Assembly (NCBI RefSeq): GCF_019645875.1
Contig: NZ_CP081000.1
Location: 4,896,417-4,960,416 of the forward strand
Length of the DNA stretch: 64,000 nucleotides
From: Mycolicibacterium senegalense
GTDB taxonomy: Bacteria; Actinomycetota; Actinomycetes; Mycobacteriales; Mycobacteriaceae
Reading direction: 5' to 3'
The stretch's first letter is position 1. The number at the start of each line of letters is the position of its first letter. The translations under genes and the position numbers were made by a program. This document shows, in pieces, positions 24,768-33,395 of this stretch. The notes under the pieces are model-generated. The model did no database searches. It had not been told where the DNA came from and saw nothing but the letters and a program-made list of their open reading frames with translations.

Positions 24768-24992
24768 ATGAGCAACATGGTTCGGTGCTTGGCCGCAGGG
24801 CTGGCCTGTTCGGCGATTGTGTCGGCCCCCGCCGCCGCGGCCGCTCCGAACTGCACCAGTACGTCGCCGCACACCACGCAGTGCCAGACCAAGGGCAGCA
24901 CCCAGATCGTGACGTCCCCGCCGCCCATGAACAATTACGGCCCCTGGTACGGACCGGTATTCGGGTTCGGTGGCATCGGTATCGGCTGGTGA
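24768..24992 (+). CDS. small secreted protein, Gly/Pro-rich
   Basis: A 74-residue preprotein. The signal peptide (VRCLAAGLACSAIVSAPAAAAA) is followed by a mature peptide of ~48 residues with two Cys residues (PNCTSTSPHTTQCQTKG) and an aromatic/Gly C-terminus (NNYGPWYGPVFGFGG). Short exported proteins like this are common in mycobacteria and mostly uncharacterised. ATG 24777 is an alternative start. Confidence 0.65.
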   Translation: MSNMVRCLAAGLACSAIVSAPAAAAAPNCTSTSPHTTQCQTKGSTQIVTSPPPMNNYGPWYGPVFGFGGIGIGW

Positions 24993-25082
24993 CGGCCACG
25001 CTCGCCGGCGGGTTGAGTAGCACCGCAAGGTTTCGGGTACCCTAACTTTTCTATTCGCATACCCGGATAGAAGGCGGGGACG

Positions 25083-26309
25083 TTGTTAGAGGACACCAAG
25101 ACGCGCGTGGTGCCGAGTTGGCTGCTGCTCGGCCCGGCGTTCGTCGCCGCGATCGCCTATGTCGATCCCGGCAACGTCGCCGCCAACGTGAGCGCGGGAG
25201 CCCAGTTCGGCTACCTGCTGGTGTGGGTCATCGTCGTGGCCAACGCGATGGCGGGGCTGGTGCAGTACCTCTCGGCCAAACTCGGTCTGGTCACCGGCCG
25301 CACCCTGCCCGAGGTGGTAGCCGACCACACCCGCACCCCGACCCGCATCGCCTACTGGCTTCAGGCCGAATTGGTGGCTGTGGCAACCGATCTCGCCGAA
25401 GTCGTGGGCGGCGCGATCGCATTACACCTGCTGTTCGATCTGCCACTGCTGGTCGGCGGAGTGATCACCGGCGCGGTGTCACTGCTGCTGCTGAGTGTGC
25501 AGAACCGGCGGGGACAGGGGGTCTTCGAGCGGGTTATCACCGGGCTGCTGATGATCATCGCCATCGGTTTCCTGACCAGCTTGTTCGTCAAAACTCCCCC
25601 GGCGGCGGAGGTCGCAGCGGGACTCATCCCCCGCTTCCAGGGCGCCGAAAGCCTGCTGTTGGCCACCGCGATGCTCGGCGCCACAGTGATGCCACACGCG
25701 GTCTACCTGCATTCCGGCCTGGCCCGCGACCGCCACGGCCACCTGCAACCGGGCGCCGTGCGGCGCCGCCTGCTGCGGATCACCCGCTACGACGTGGGCC
25801 TGGCGATGCTGCTGGCCGGCGCGGTGAACCTGGCCATGCTGCTGGTCGCGGCCACCAACTTGCAGGGACACGACAACACCGATTCCATCGAGGGCGCGCA
25901 CGCCGCGGTACGCGACACCTTGGGCTCCACCGTCGCGCTGCTGTTCGCCATCGGATTGCTGGCTTCCGGCCTGGCGTCGACCTCCGTCGGCGCCTATGCG
26001 GGCGCGATGATCATGCAAGGGTTGCTGCGCCGTTCCTACCCGTTGTTGCTGCGCCGTTTGGTCACCCTGATCCCGGCCCTGGTCATCCTGGCCATCGGCG
26101 TGGACCCCAGCCGCGCCCTGGTGCTGTCCCAGGTGGTGTTGTCGTTCGGCATACCGCTGGCGCTGATCCCGCTGGTGCGGTTGACAAGCAAGGCGAGCCT
26201 GATGGGCGACGACGTCAACCACAAGGTCACCACGGGGCTGGGCTGGGGCGTTGCCGGGTTGATTAGTGTGCTCAACGTGGTGCTGATCTATCTGACCGTC
26301 ACGGGCTGA
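25083..26309 (+). CDS. mntH: Nramp-type divalent metal transporter MntH
   Basis: A 408-residue, 11-helix proton-coupled Mn(II)/Fe(II) importer. TM1 carries the metal-binding AYVDPGNVAAN (DPGN motif). TM6 carries the second motif MPHAVYLHSGL (MPH). The start is TTG at 25083. The upstream 90 nt contains GGGTACCC and an inverted CGGGTA (25034-25039) / TACCCG (25060-25065) that could bind a regulator. It is not a recognisable IdeR box. The stop is directly followed by the GGCT start codon. Confidence 0.9.
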   Translation: MLEDTKTRVVPSWLLLGPAFVAAIAYVDPGNVAANVSAGAQFGYLLVWVIVVANAMAGLVQYLSAKLGLVTGRTLPEVVADHTRTPTRIAYWLQAELVAVATDLAEVVGGAIALHLLFDLPLLVGGVITGAVSLLLLSVQNRRGQGVFERVITGLLMIIAIGFLTSLFVKTPPAAEVAAGLIPRFQGAESLLLATAMLGATVMPHAVYLHSGLARDRHGHLQPGAVRRRLLRITRYDVGLAMLLAGAVNLAMLLVAATNLQGHDNTDSIEGAHAAVRDTLGSTVALLFAIGLLASGLASTSVGAYAGAMIMQGLLRRSYPLLLRRLVTLIPALVILAIGVDPSRALVLSQVVLSFGIPLALIPLVRLTSKASLMGDDVNHKVTTGLGWGVAGLISVLNVVLIYLTVTG

Positions 26310-26729
26310 ATGCTTCACCCGTACTTCGCCTACGGCTCGAATCTGTGCGTGACACAGATGGCCCGGCGCTGTCCGGGCGCGGTCGATCCTCGGCCGGCCC
26401 GCCTCGACGGCCACAGCTGGCTGATCAACCAGCGCGGCGTAGCCACCGTCGAGCCACTCGGCGCATCGCAAGTCCACGGCGTGCTGTGGCAGGTCACCGA
26501 CCAGGATCTGGCCGCACTGGACAGCGCCGAGGGAGTCCCGGTCCGCTATCGCCGTGACCGGCTGACCGTACACACCGCCGGAGGCCCCGAGCCGGCCTGG
26601 ATCTACATCGATCATCGCGTCCAGCCCGGTCCGCCGCGGCCGGGTTACCTGGAACGCATCCTCGCCGGTGCGTTACACCACCAGCTTCCGCATCCGTGGG
26701 TCGAATTCCTGCGGCTCTGGGCCGGTTAA
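26310..26729 (+). CDS. gamma-glutamylcyclotransferase-like protein
   Basis: A 139-residue GGCT-fold protein. The N-terminal FAYGSNLCVTQMARRCPGA carries the YGSNL substrate loop. VHGVLWQVTDQDLAALDSAEGVPVRY contains the catalytic acid position (LDxxEG). Members release 5-oxoproline from gamma-glutamyl compounds. It begins immediately after mntH and is convergent, with a 4-nt overlap, with a YbdK-type ligase that makes gamma-glutamyl bonds. Confidence 0.8.
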   Translation: MLHPYFAYGSNLCVTQMARRCPGAVDPRPARLDGHSWLINQRGVATVEPLGASQVHGVLWQVTDQDLAALDSAEGVPVRYRRDRLTVHTAGGPEPAWIYIDHRVQPGPPRPGYLERILAGALHHQLPHPWVEFLRLWAG

Positions 26730-27823
26730 TCGCTGGTCACGGCTGATGCCAATTCGTTTATCACATCAGCGATTTCATTGCGCTCACGCCAGGCCCGCCG
26801 CTGCCGCATCGCGCCGTTCCCCTCGGCCGCGATGCGCGCGATCTCGCCGCGCACCATCTCGTAATCACCCAGCGCATCCAACGCGGGCCGTACCGTCTGA
26901 ACGAACCGGTCCAAAAGGTCGCGCACCGGAACTGTCGACTGGTCTCCCAGCAGGTCGATACCGTCGCCTTCGAGCCCGTCATGGGCGGCCTTCCAATGAG
27001 CCGATCGAACCGCGTAATCCGCCAGCACCGGAACGGATTCCCCCTCGGCGCGCAGCTGCAGCGCCGTCATCACCCCGGCACGGATCAGGGTGGCCAGCAG
27101 CACCGTCTCGGCCACCGTCGCCGGCACGTCGGACACCCGTACCTCCACGGTCGGGAAATTCGCCGACGGACGCACATCCCAATAGATCATGCCGTCGTCC
27201 AACGCGGCCCCGGCCCGCTCCAGCATGGCGACGCAGGCGTCGTAGTCCGCGGCTGAACCGAAGTGCGGCGGAGGTCCCGAGCTCGGCCACCGCGACCACA
27301 GCACACTGCGGAAGCTGGCGTAGCCGCTGTCGGTGTTGCGGTAGATCGCCGAGTTGGCGGTCAGGGCCAACAGCACATGCAGCCAGGGTCGGAGCCAGTT
27401 GCTGACGTGGATCGCGGCCTCCGAGTCCGGTACCGCGACGTGGACGTGGCAGCCGCAGATGCCCTGTTCGTGGGCGATCATGCCGAACCGGTGGGCGATC
27501 CTGCGATAGCGCGCAGTCGGTGTCACCGGGAACTTGTGCGGCACGGTCGGCGGCAACCCGACCGCCAACAGCTGTGCCCCGTTGGCCGCTGCGGCCTCGG
27601 TGGCGACCCGGCGCAATCTGGTCAGTTCACGACGCAACGCGCCGCTGCTGTCCAGCACGTCTGTGGTGGTTTCGACCTGACAGCTGGTCAGCTCCAGTTG
27701 CAGGTCGACCCCGTGCTCGGCGGCATGCGCGGCGACCTGTTTGTTGCGGGCGATCGGTTCGCCGCTCTGCGGGTCGATGAGTAGGAACTCTTCCTCCACA
27801 CCCATCGTCGGATGACTTGTCAC
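26726..27823 (-). CDS. carboxylate-amine ligase, YbdK/GCS2 family
   Basis: A 365-residue member of the glutamate-cysteine ligase type 2 family, recognisable from MGVEEEFLLIDPQSGE, LELTSCQVETTT, GCHVHVAVPDSE and SANFPTVEVRVSDV. Relatives join an amino acid carboxylate to cysteine or another amine with ATP; weak Glu-Cys ligase activity is known for YbdK. Mycobacteria use mycothiol and ergothioneine rather than glutathione, so the product is uncertain. It is divergent from the following LLM gene, with 62 nt between the starts. Confidence 0.85.
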   Translation of the reverse strand: MTSHPTMGVEEEFLLIDPQSGEPIARNKQVAAHAAEHGVDLQLELTSCQVETTTDVLDSSGALRRELTRLRRVATEAAAANGAQLLAVGLPPTVPHKFPVTPTARYRRIAHRFGMIAHEQGICGCHVHVAVPDSEAAIHVSNWLRPWLHVLLALTANSAIYRNTDSGYASFRSVLWSRWPSSGPPPHFGSAADYDACVAMLERAGAALDDGMIYWDVRPSANFPTVEVRVSDVPATVAETVLLATLIRAGVMTALQLRAEGESVPVLADYAVRSAHWKAAHDGLEGDGIDLLGDQSTVPVRDLLDRFVQTVRPALDALGDYEMVRGEIARIAAEGNGAMRQRRAWRERNEIADVINELASAVTSD

Positions 27824-27885
27824 GGCTCAGAATTGCCCGCGGCAGACGCGCCCAAACCTATGGTCTCCGTGCCTAAGATCGGGTG

Positions 27886-28701
27886 ATGCCCAACGATTTC
27901 CGTTTTGGTGTCAGCCTGCGCGCCACCGGATCCCAATCGCAGATCGCCGACGTGGCCCGCCGGGCCGAGGACCTCGGCTTCGACGTCCTCAACGTGCCCG
28001 ACCATCTGGGTGCGGCCGCCCCGTTTCCCACCCTGACAGCGGTGGCTGCGGCCACCAGCACACTGCGCGTCGGAACGTTCGTGCTCAACGCCGGCTTCTA
28101 CAAGCCGGCGCTGCTGGCCCGCGACGCGAGCGCCCTGTGGGATCTGTCCGAGGGACGCTTCGACCTCGGTCTGGGCGCCGGCTATGTACGCGAGGAGTTC
28201 GACGCCGCCGAACTGCCCTTCCCCAGCGCGCGCGAACGCATCGACTACCTGCGCCACACCACCGAGTATCTCAACGAGCATGCGCCCGACATCCCGATCC
28301 TCATCGCGGGCAACGGTGACCGGCTGCTGACCGTGGCCGCCCAGACTGCCGATATCGTCGGCCTGACCGGCGGCGATCACGTCGAAGGCGACCCACTGGC
28401 CGAGCGGATCTCGTTCCTGCGCAAGGCCGCCGGTGAAAGGTTCGACGACCTGGAGCTCAACATCGCCATCACCGCGATGCCCGCCCCCGGTACCGAGATG
28501 CCCATCCTGAACGTGCCGCGCCACTTCCTGCCGGGGCTCAGCGACGACGAGCTGCTCCGTCACCCCGGTGTGCTGTCCGGGTCTGTCAGCGCCATGGCCG
28601 ACCGAATTCGCGGCCTGCGCGACACGTACGGAATCACCTACATCATCGTGCAGATCGCCCACGCCGAGGCATTCGGGAAGGTGATCGCCGAACTCCGGTA
28701 G
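27886..28701 (+). CDS. LLM class F420-dependent oxidoreductase
   Basis: A 271-residue luciferase-like oxidoreductase of the shorter mycobacterial subgroup (N-terminus PNDFRFGVSLRATGSQSQIADVARRAEDLGFDVLNVPDH). FDLGLGAGYVREEFDAA marks the middle of the barrel and IAGNGDRLLTVAAQTADIVGL the cofactor-phosphate region. The enzyme probably uses F420. The substrate is unknown. ATG 27886 follows an in-frame GTG at 27883; either may be used. Confidence 0.82.
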   Translation: MPNDFRFGVSLRATGSQSQIADVARRAEDLGFDVLNVPDHLGAAAPFPTLTAVAAATSTLRVGTFVLNAGFYKPALLARDASALWDLSEGRFDLGLGAGYVREEFDAAELPFPSARERIDYLRHTTEYLNEHAPDIPILIAGNGDRLLTVAAQTADIVGLTGGDHVEGDPLAERISFLRKAAGERFDDLELNIAITAMPAPGTEMPILNVPRHFLPGLSDDELLRHPGVLSGSVSAMADRIRGLRDTYGITYIIVQIAHAEAFGKVIAELR

Positions 28702-28709
28702 AAGTCTTC

Positions 28710-28736
28710 CCATCCGGGGATCGATCAGCTCCGAAT
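28710..28736 (+). promoter_or_regulatory. SigK-type promoter of the sigK operon
   Basis: CCATCC at 28710-28715, 15 nt, then CCGAAT at 28731-28736. These two hexamers are the -35 and -10 elements reported for SigK-dependent promoters in M. tuberculosis, where the spacing as I recall is slightly longer. The expected start point falls at or next to the GTG at 28744, giving a nearly leaderless mRNA. Since sigK is the fifth gene downstream, the operon would be autoregulated. Confidence 0.65.
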
Positions 28737-28743
28737 ACCGGAT

Positions 28744-30045
28744 GTGGAACACATTCATCCTCGTGGGCGCACCGTCGCGGTGATAGGTAGCGGCGTCGCC
28801 GGCCTCACCGCCGCGCATGTCCTGTCCGCACGTGACCGCGTCACCCTGCTGGAAGCAGATACGCGCTTCGGTGGGCACGCCCATACCCAGTACGTCGACG
28901 AAGACGGGCGCACCGTCGCACTCGACACCGCCTTCCTGGTGCACAACGACCGCACATATCCGACCCTGTGCCGGTTGTTCGACGAACTCGGGATCCGTAC
29001 GCAAGACACCGACATGTCGATGTCCGTACGCGATGACGGCACCGGCCTTGAGTACGCCGGAGCGCGAGGCGTGGGCGGGCTGTTTCCCAGCTGGTCCAAT
29101 CTGGGCCGGCCACGCTATCTGCTGATGCTGGGCGAGATCACCCGATTTCACCGGCTGGCAACCCAATTACTGCGGCACACGGCGAGCGGAGACGAGGTCA
29201 CCCTCGACGAGTTCCTGCACCGGCACGGATTCTCCCGGTATTTCACCGACCGATTCATCACCCCACTCGTGGCCGCGGTGTGGTCCTGCCCGCCAGGTGA
29301 GGCGTTGCGCTACCCCGCGAGGTACCTGTTCGTCTTCCTCCAACACCACGGCATGCTGTCCGTGTTCGGTTCTCCGACATGGCGCACCGTGGCCGGCGGG
29401 TCGGCCACCTACGTCGAAGCCATCGTGTCCCGGTTGCCCGAGGCGATGACGGGCGCGCGCGTTCGATCCGTGCGGCGATGCGCGGACGGCGTGCTGATCA
29501 GCGTCGATGGGCAGCCGCCGCGGCGGTTCGATGCCGCTGTCATCGCCACCCATCCGCACCAGGCACTGCTGATGCTCGACCACCCCACCGAGGACGAACG
29601 GCGCATCCTCGGGGCCATACCCTATAGCCTCAACCAGGCTCAGCTGCACACCGATGAGTCGGTGCTGCCCCGCCTGCCGAAGGCGCGGGCTTCCTGGAAC
29701 TACCTGATCGATTCCGAAGACCACGCGGTGACAGTCAGCTACGACATCACCAGACTGATGAGGCTGGGCGGCTCTCGGCGGTATCTGGTGACCCTGGGCG
29801 GCGCCCATCGGGTGGACCCGTCGAAGGTGGTCGCCGAGATGGTCTACGAACATCCGGCCTACACCAGGGAATCTGTTGCTGCACAACAACTCCTGCCCGG
29901 CCTCAACGACGACCGGATCGTCTTCGCCGGCGCCTACCACGGCTGGGGATTTCATGAGGACGGCGCGGCATCGGGATTGCGGGCTGCGGAGCGATTGGGC
30001 GCCCGGTGGACCGGCGGGGCCCTTGCGGAGCCCCTGGCATGCTGA
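28744..30045 (+). CDS. FAD-dependent amine-oxidase-like oxidoreductase
   Basis: A 433-residue flavoprotein with the N-terminal dinucleotide motif VIGSGVAGLTAAHVLSARDRVTLLEAD and the C-terminal FAD-contacting IVFAGAYHGWGFHEDGAASGLRAAERLG. It corresponds by position and order to the FAD oxidoreductase heading the mycobacterial sigK locus (Rv0449c-like). With the UfaA1-type methyltransferase downstream it may take part in modifying membrane fatty acids, for example methyl-branched C18 chains. The GTG start lies 7 nt after the SigK -10 element. The next gene overlaps it (ATGCTGA). Confidence 0.82.
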   Translation: MEHIHPRGRTVAVIGSGVAGLTAAHVLSARDRVTLLEADTRFGGHAHTQYVDEDGRTVALDTAFLVHNDRTYPTLCRLFDELGIRTQDTDMSMSVRDDGTGLEYAGARGVGGLFPSWSNLGRPRYLLMLGEITRFHRLATQLLRHTASGDEVTLDEFLHRHGFSRYFTDRFITPLVAAVWSCPPGEALRYPARYLFVFLQHHGMLSVFGSPTWRTVAGGSATYVEAIVSRLPEAMTGARVRSVRRCADGVLISVDGQPPRRFDAAVIATHPHQALLMLDHPTEDERRILGAIPYSLNQAQLHTDESVLPRLPKARASWNYLIDSEDHAVTVSYDITRLMRLGGSRRYLVTLGGAHRVDPSKVVAEMVYEHPAYTRESVAAQQLLPGLNDDRIVFAGAYHGWGFHEDGAASGLRAAERLGARWTGGALAEPLAC

Positions 30046-30770
30046 CACCCGCGCTGTACCGCACCAGGATCACCCACGTCCGCCGGGCGCCCGTGCACCA
30101 TCGGTTCAGCTACCGCGGATACAGCTGGTACGTCGATCTCGACCGGATGCCGCGCTTGCCGCGGTGGCTCGGACCGTTCGCCCGGTTCGAGGCCGACGAC
30201 CATTTCCCTGGTGCGGCGAAAGACTCACTGCGCCAACGGGTCGACGCCTTCCTCCGGTCACGTGATGTTGATCTCGGCGGCGGCCGGGTGACCGCGCTGC
30301 TGCAGGCGCGTGTGCTCGGATATGTGTTCAACCCGCTCAGCTTGTACTGGTGCCACGACGCAGCCGGTGCACTGCGCTACGTGGTCGCCGAGGTCCACAA
30401 CACCTACGGCCAGCGACATGCCTACCTGCTACCTGCCGAACAACCCGCGAGCGTGCCCAAGCGCATGTACGTCTCACCGTTCAATGCCGTCGAAGGCCAC
30501 TACCGGGTCCTGGCACCGGAACCGGGCGAACACCTCGACGTGACGATTTCCCTTCATCGCCAAGGCCATCCGGCCTTTGTCGCCACGCTTCGCGGCGACC
30601 GTAGGCCGGCGGACCTGCGGGAAATCCTCCGTCTGCAACTGAGCGCACCGCTGGCGCCGCTGGCCGGAGCCATCGCCATCAGGGTCGAAGGGATCAAGTT
30701 GTGGCTGCGCCGCGTTCCGGTCATCCCCCGCCCCACCGAAGAAGTCGAGAACCAAGGAAGGCCACTGTGA
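30039..30770 (+). CDS. DUF1365 family protein
   Basis: A 243-residue protein matching DUF1365, with its N-terminal ALYRTRITHVRRAPVHHRFSYRGYSWYVDLD, VTALLQARVLGYVFNPLSLYWCHD, and VVAEVHNTYGQRHAYLLP / MYVSPFNAVEGHYRV. It is always found between an FAD amine oxidase-like gene and a cyclopropane-synthase-like gene, pointing to a role in lipid modification. The biochemical function is unknown. The ATG at 30039 overlaps the previous stop by 7 nt. Confidence 0.88.
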   Translation: MLTPALYRTRITHVRRAPVHHRFSYRGYSWYVDLDRMPRLPRWLGPFARFEADDHFPGAAKDSLRQRVDAFLRSRDVDLGGGRVTALLQARVLGYVFNPLSLYWCHDAAGALRYVVAEVHNTYGQRHAYLLPAEQPASVPKRMYVSPFNAVEGHYRVLAPEPGEHLDVTISLHRQGHPAFVATLRGDRRPADLREILRLQLSAPLAPLAGAIAIRVEGIKLWLRRVPVIPRPTEEVENQGRPL

Positions 30771-32035
30771 GCACCCGGACCGGAACGTCGCCCGCCATCG
30801 ACCCGAGACGCTGGCCGGACGTGGCGCGCCCACCCCGTGGCCCGGTCGCGGCGGTATCCGGCGCAGTGGCTGACCGGCTGTTGCGACGGGCCGTCTCGAC
30901 ACTGCCGATGCGGTTGACGTTTCCTGACGGAACCGTGATCGGGGCCGCCGATCCGACCCTGCCCACCATGGTCGTCGAACGACCACAGGCCCTGGCCCGA
31001 CGGATCGGCTGCCACGGACTGATCGGATTCGGCGAGTCGTACATGGCCGGTGAGTGGCATTCCGATGATCTCGTCGGGTTGCTCACCGAGTTCGGCAAGT
31101 CCATGGGCGAGCTGGTTCCTGCTGCGCTGCAACGATTCCGGACCGTGACGCTGCCCCGGTCGCCGCGCTCTGCCCACAACGACCCCACGCAGTCCCGCCG
31201 CAACATCGCGGCGCACTACGACCTGTCGAACGAGCTGTTCGCGGAATTTCTCGACGAGACGATGACCTACTCCAGTGCGCTCTTCCCGCAACTGCCGGGC
31301 ACGGCGGCCGGCCTGGCCGACGCCCAGCGCCGAAAGATCGAACGGCTCCTCGACACGGTGCACGTCGGGCCGGGCAGCCGAGTCCTCGAGATCGGTACCG
31401 GCTGGGGTGAACTCTGCATCCGCGCCGCCGAGCGCGGCGCGCGAGTCCGCTCGGTGACCCTGTCCGCCGAGCAACAACGGCTGGCGCGGCAACGGGTGGC
31501 AGCGGCCGGCCTGTCGGACCGGGTCAGTATCGAGCTACGAGACTACCGCGACATCGACGGCTGCTACGACGCTGTGGTGTCGGTCGAGATGGTGGAAGCG
31601 GTGGGATATCGGTTCTGGCTCACCTATTTTCGAGCGCTGGACCGGCTCGTCACCCCCGGCGGCAGGGTTGCGATCCAGGCGATCACCATGCCGCACGACC
31701 GCATGCTGGCCTCGCGTGACACGTACACCTGGATCCAGAAGTACATCTTCCCCGGCGGTCTGCTGCCGTCGGTCGAAGCCGTCATCGGTCTCACCGAGCG
31801 ACACACCCGGCTGCGCACCGTCGACATGTTGTCTCTGCGGCCGCATTACGCCGAAACCTTGCGGCTGTGGCGGCAACAGTTCCTCTCGCGCCGTGACGCG
31901 GTGACGGCACTCGGCTTCGACGATGTCTTCGCCCGCATGTGGGAGCTGTACCTGGCGTACTCCGAAGCGGGTTTCGCCTCGGGCTATCTCGACGTATACC
32001 AGTGGGCATTCGCCCCGACAGGGGGACACCGGTGA
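30767..32035 (+). CDS. ufaA1: cyclopropane-fatty-acyl-phospholipid synthase family methyltransferase
   Basis: A 422-residue SAM-dependent methyltransferase of the CFA synthase family. It has the SAM motif VLEIGTGWGELCIRAAERGA, the upstream NIAAHYDLSNELFAEFLDETMTYSS block and SVEMVEAVGYRFW near the active site. Position and order match UfaA1 (Rv0447c), reported to methylate oleate-type chains towards 10-methyl (tuberculostearic) acid. The GTG start overlaps the DUF1365 stop as GTGA. Confidence 0.85.
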   Translation: MSTRTGTSPAIDPRRWPDVARPPRGPVAAVSGAVADRLLRRAVSTLPMRLTFPDGTVIGAADPTLPTMVVERPQALARRIGCHGLIGFGESYMAGEWHSDDLVGLLTEFGKSMGELVPAALQRFRTVTLPRSPRSAHNDPTQSRRNIAAHYDLSNELFAEFLDETMTYSSALFPQLPGTAAGLADAQRRKIERLLDTVHVGPGSRVLEIGTGWGELCIRAAERGARVRSVTLSAEQQRLARQRVAAAGLSDRVSIELRDYRDIDGCYDAVVSVEMVEAVGYRFWLTYFRALDRLVTPGGRVAIQAITMPHDRMLASRDTYTWIQKYIFPGGLLPSVEAVIGLTERHTRLRTVDMLSLRPHYAETLRLWRQQFLSRRDAVTALGFDDVFARMWELYLAYSEAGFASGYLDVYQWAFAPTGGHR

Positions 32036-32811
32036 ACCTGCTCATCGTCACCGCGGTATCGCTGGCCGCTCTCGCCGTCGTGCACGGGGCGACGTTCGTG
32101 ATCGGCCGAAACCTCGGGCGGTACAACGTCGTCGACGTAGCGTGGGGCGTCGGGTTCATCGCGGTGGCCGCCGTCAGCACCGTTCTCGGAAGCGGCGACC
32201 TGTTCCGGCGCATCCTGCTGTTGGTCCTCATCACGCTATGGGCAGGCCGGCTGTCGTGGCACATCGTGCTCAAGACCGCGGGCAAGGGCGAAGATCCGCG
32301 CTATCAAGAACTGTTGGGTGGTGACTATTCGACCGGTCATGTGCTGCGCAAGGTGTTCGTGATCCAGGGAGCGGCTACCTGGTTCGTTTCACTGCCGGTG
32401 CAGCTGTCCTCGACCTTGGGGCCGACCCCGGCGGTTCTACGACCGGTCGTGATTGTGGGCGTCCTGATCTGGGCCGTCGGACTGACGTTCGAGGCGATCG
32501 GCGACCACCAGTTGCGCCGGTTCAAATCCGACCCGGCCCACCGGGGCGTGATCATGGACCGCGGGTTGTGGGCCTGGACCCGCCACCCGAACTATTTCGG
32601 CGACAGCTGCGTGTGGTGGGGACTGTGGCTGGTGACCGTCTGCGGCTGGCTGTCGCTCGCGACGGTGCTGTCCCCGGTGCTCATGACGTATTTCCTGGTG
32701 TACGCGACAGGTGCCCGGCTGGCTGAGAGACATATGGCAGGCCGGCCGGGCTTTGCGGAGTACTGTTCGCGCACTTCATTTTTCATACCGATGCCACCCA
32801 GATCTGGATAA
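32032..32811 (+). CDS. DUF1295 membrane protein (steroid-reductase fold)
   Basis: A 259-residue integral membrane protein with 6-7 predicted helices. The C-terminal part has the DUF1295/isoprenylcysteine-methyltransferase-like signature GLWAWTRHPNYFGDSCVWWGLW and RLAERHMAGRPGFAEY. DUF1295 proteins belong to the membrane reductase/methyltransferase superfamily, so a reductase role in the fatty-chain modification encoded upstream is possible. It corresponds to Rv0446c by position. The GTG start is coupled to the preceding gene (GTGA). Confidence 0.85.
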   Translation: MNLLIVTAVSLAALAVVHGATFVIGRNLGRYNVVDVAWGVGFIAVAAVSTVLGSGDLFRRILLLVLITLWAGRLSWHIVLKTAGKGEDPRYQELLGGDYSTGHVLRKVFVIQGAATWFVSLPVQLSSTLGPTPAVLRPVVIVGVLIWAVGLTFEAIGDHQLRRFKSDPAHRGVIMDRGLWAWTRHPNYFGDSCVWWGLWLVTVCGWLSLATVLSPVLMTYFLVYATGARLAERHMAGRPGFAEYCSRTSFFIPMPPRSG

Positions 32812-32813
32812 AC

Positions 32814-33395
32814 ATGACGGCGCAGGCCCCGGTGACTAGGCTGCTGTGGGTGACCGCCGAACTCGACGCATTGCTGCGGCGGGTGGCCCGACGCGATGTC
32901 GACGCCTTTGCCGAACTGTACGACCACACGCGGTCGCGGGTGTTCGGCTTGGTCACTCAGGTGCTGCGGGACCCGGGATACAGCGAGGAAACCACCCAGG
33001 ACATCTACCTGCAGGTGTGGCGCTCCGCGGACAGCTATGACCCGACGGCCGGATCGCCGATGGCCTGGCTGATGACCCTCGCCCACCGACGGGCAGTCGA
33101 CCGGGTGCGTGCCGAACAAGCTGCCACCCGGCGTGAGTCCCGATACGGCGCCACCAGCGTCGATCCGCCCGCCGACCATGTCGCAGACTCCGTGATCACC
33201 CAGGACGAACAGCGCCGGGTGGCTGAATGCCTCTCGTCGCTGACCGATGCCCAGCGCGAGTGCATCCACCTCGCCTACTACGACGGGCTGACCTACAGCC
33301 AGGTCTCTCAACGGCTGGTGGCCAATCTTGCCACCGTCAAATCGCGGATGCGCGACGCCCTCCGTGGCCTGCGCAATTGTCTGGGGGCGGCATGA
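32814..33395 (+). CDS. sigK: ECF RNA polymerase sigma factor SigK
   Basis: A 193-residue ECF sigma factor. Region 2 is visible as FAELYDHTRSRVFGLVTQVLRDPGYSEETTQDIYLQVWRSADSYDP and region 4 as LTDAQRECIHLAYYDGLTYSQVSQRLVANLATVKSRMRDALRGL. Identity as SigK rests on the conserved neighbours (FAD oxidoreductase, DUF1365, UfaA1, DUF1295 upstream; RskA downstream). Its operon has a SigK-type promoter. The classic SigK targets mpt70/mpt83 are not in this window. It overlaps rskA as ATGA. Confidence 0.9.
   Translation: MTAQAPVTRLLWVTAELDALLRRVARRDVDAFAELYDHTRSRVFGLVTQVLRDPGYSEETTQDIYLQVWRSADSYDPTAGSPMAWLMTLAHRRAVDRVRAEQAATRRESRYGATSVDPPADHVADSVITQDEQRRVAECLSSLTDAQRECIHLAYYDGLTYSQVSQRLVANLATVKSRMRDALRGLRNCLGAA

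Noticed and set aside
25031..25070. IdeR iron box upstream of mntH
   Set aside because: The CCCTAAC stretch resembles only a half-site; the 19-bp IdeR consensus is not matched. An inverted CGGGTA/TACCCG remains as a weak alternative.
27820..29166. 448-residue minus-strand ORF opposite the second LLM gene
   Set aside because: Composition is His/Gly/Gln-rich shadow coding; the plus strand carries a clear LLM enzyme and the start of the FAD oxidoreductase.
29167..30048. 293-residue minus-strand ORF opposite the FAD oxidoreductase
   Set aside because: No family features and fully antisense to a strongly supported operon gene.
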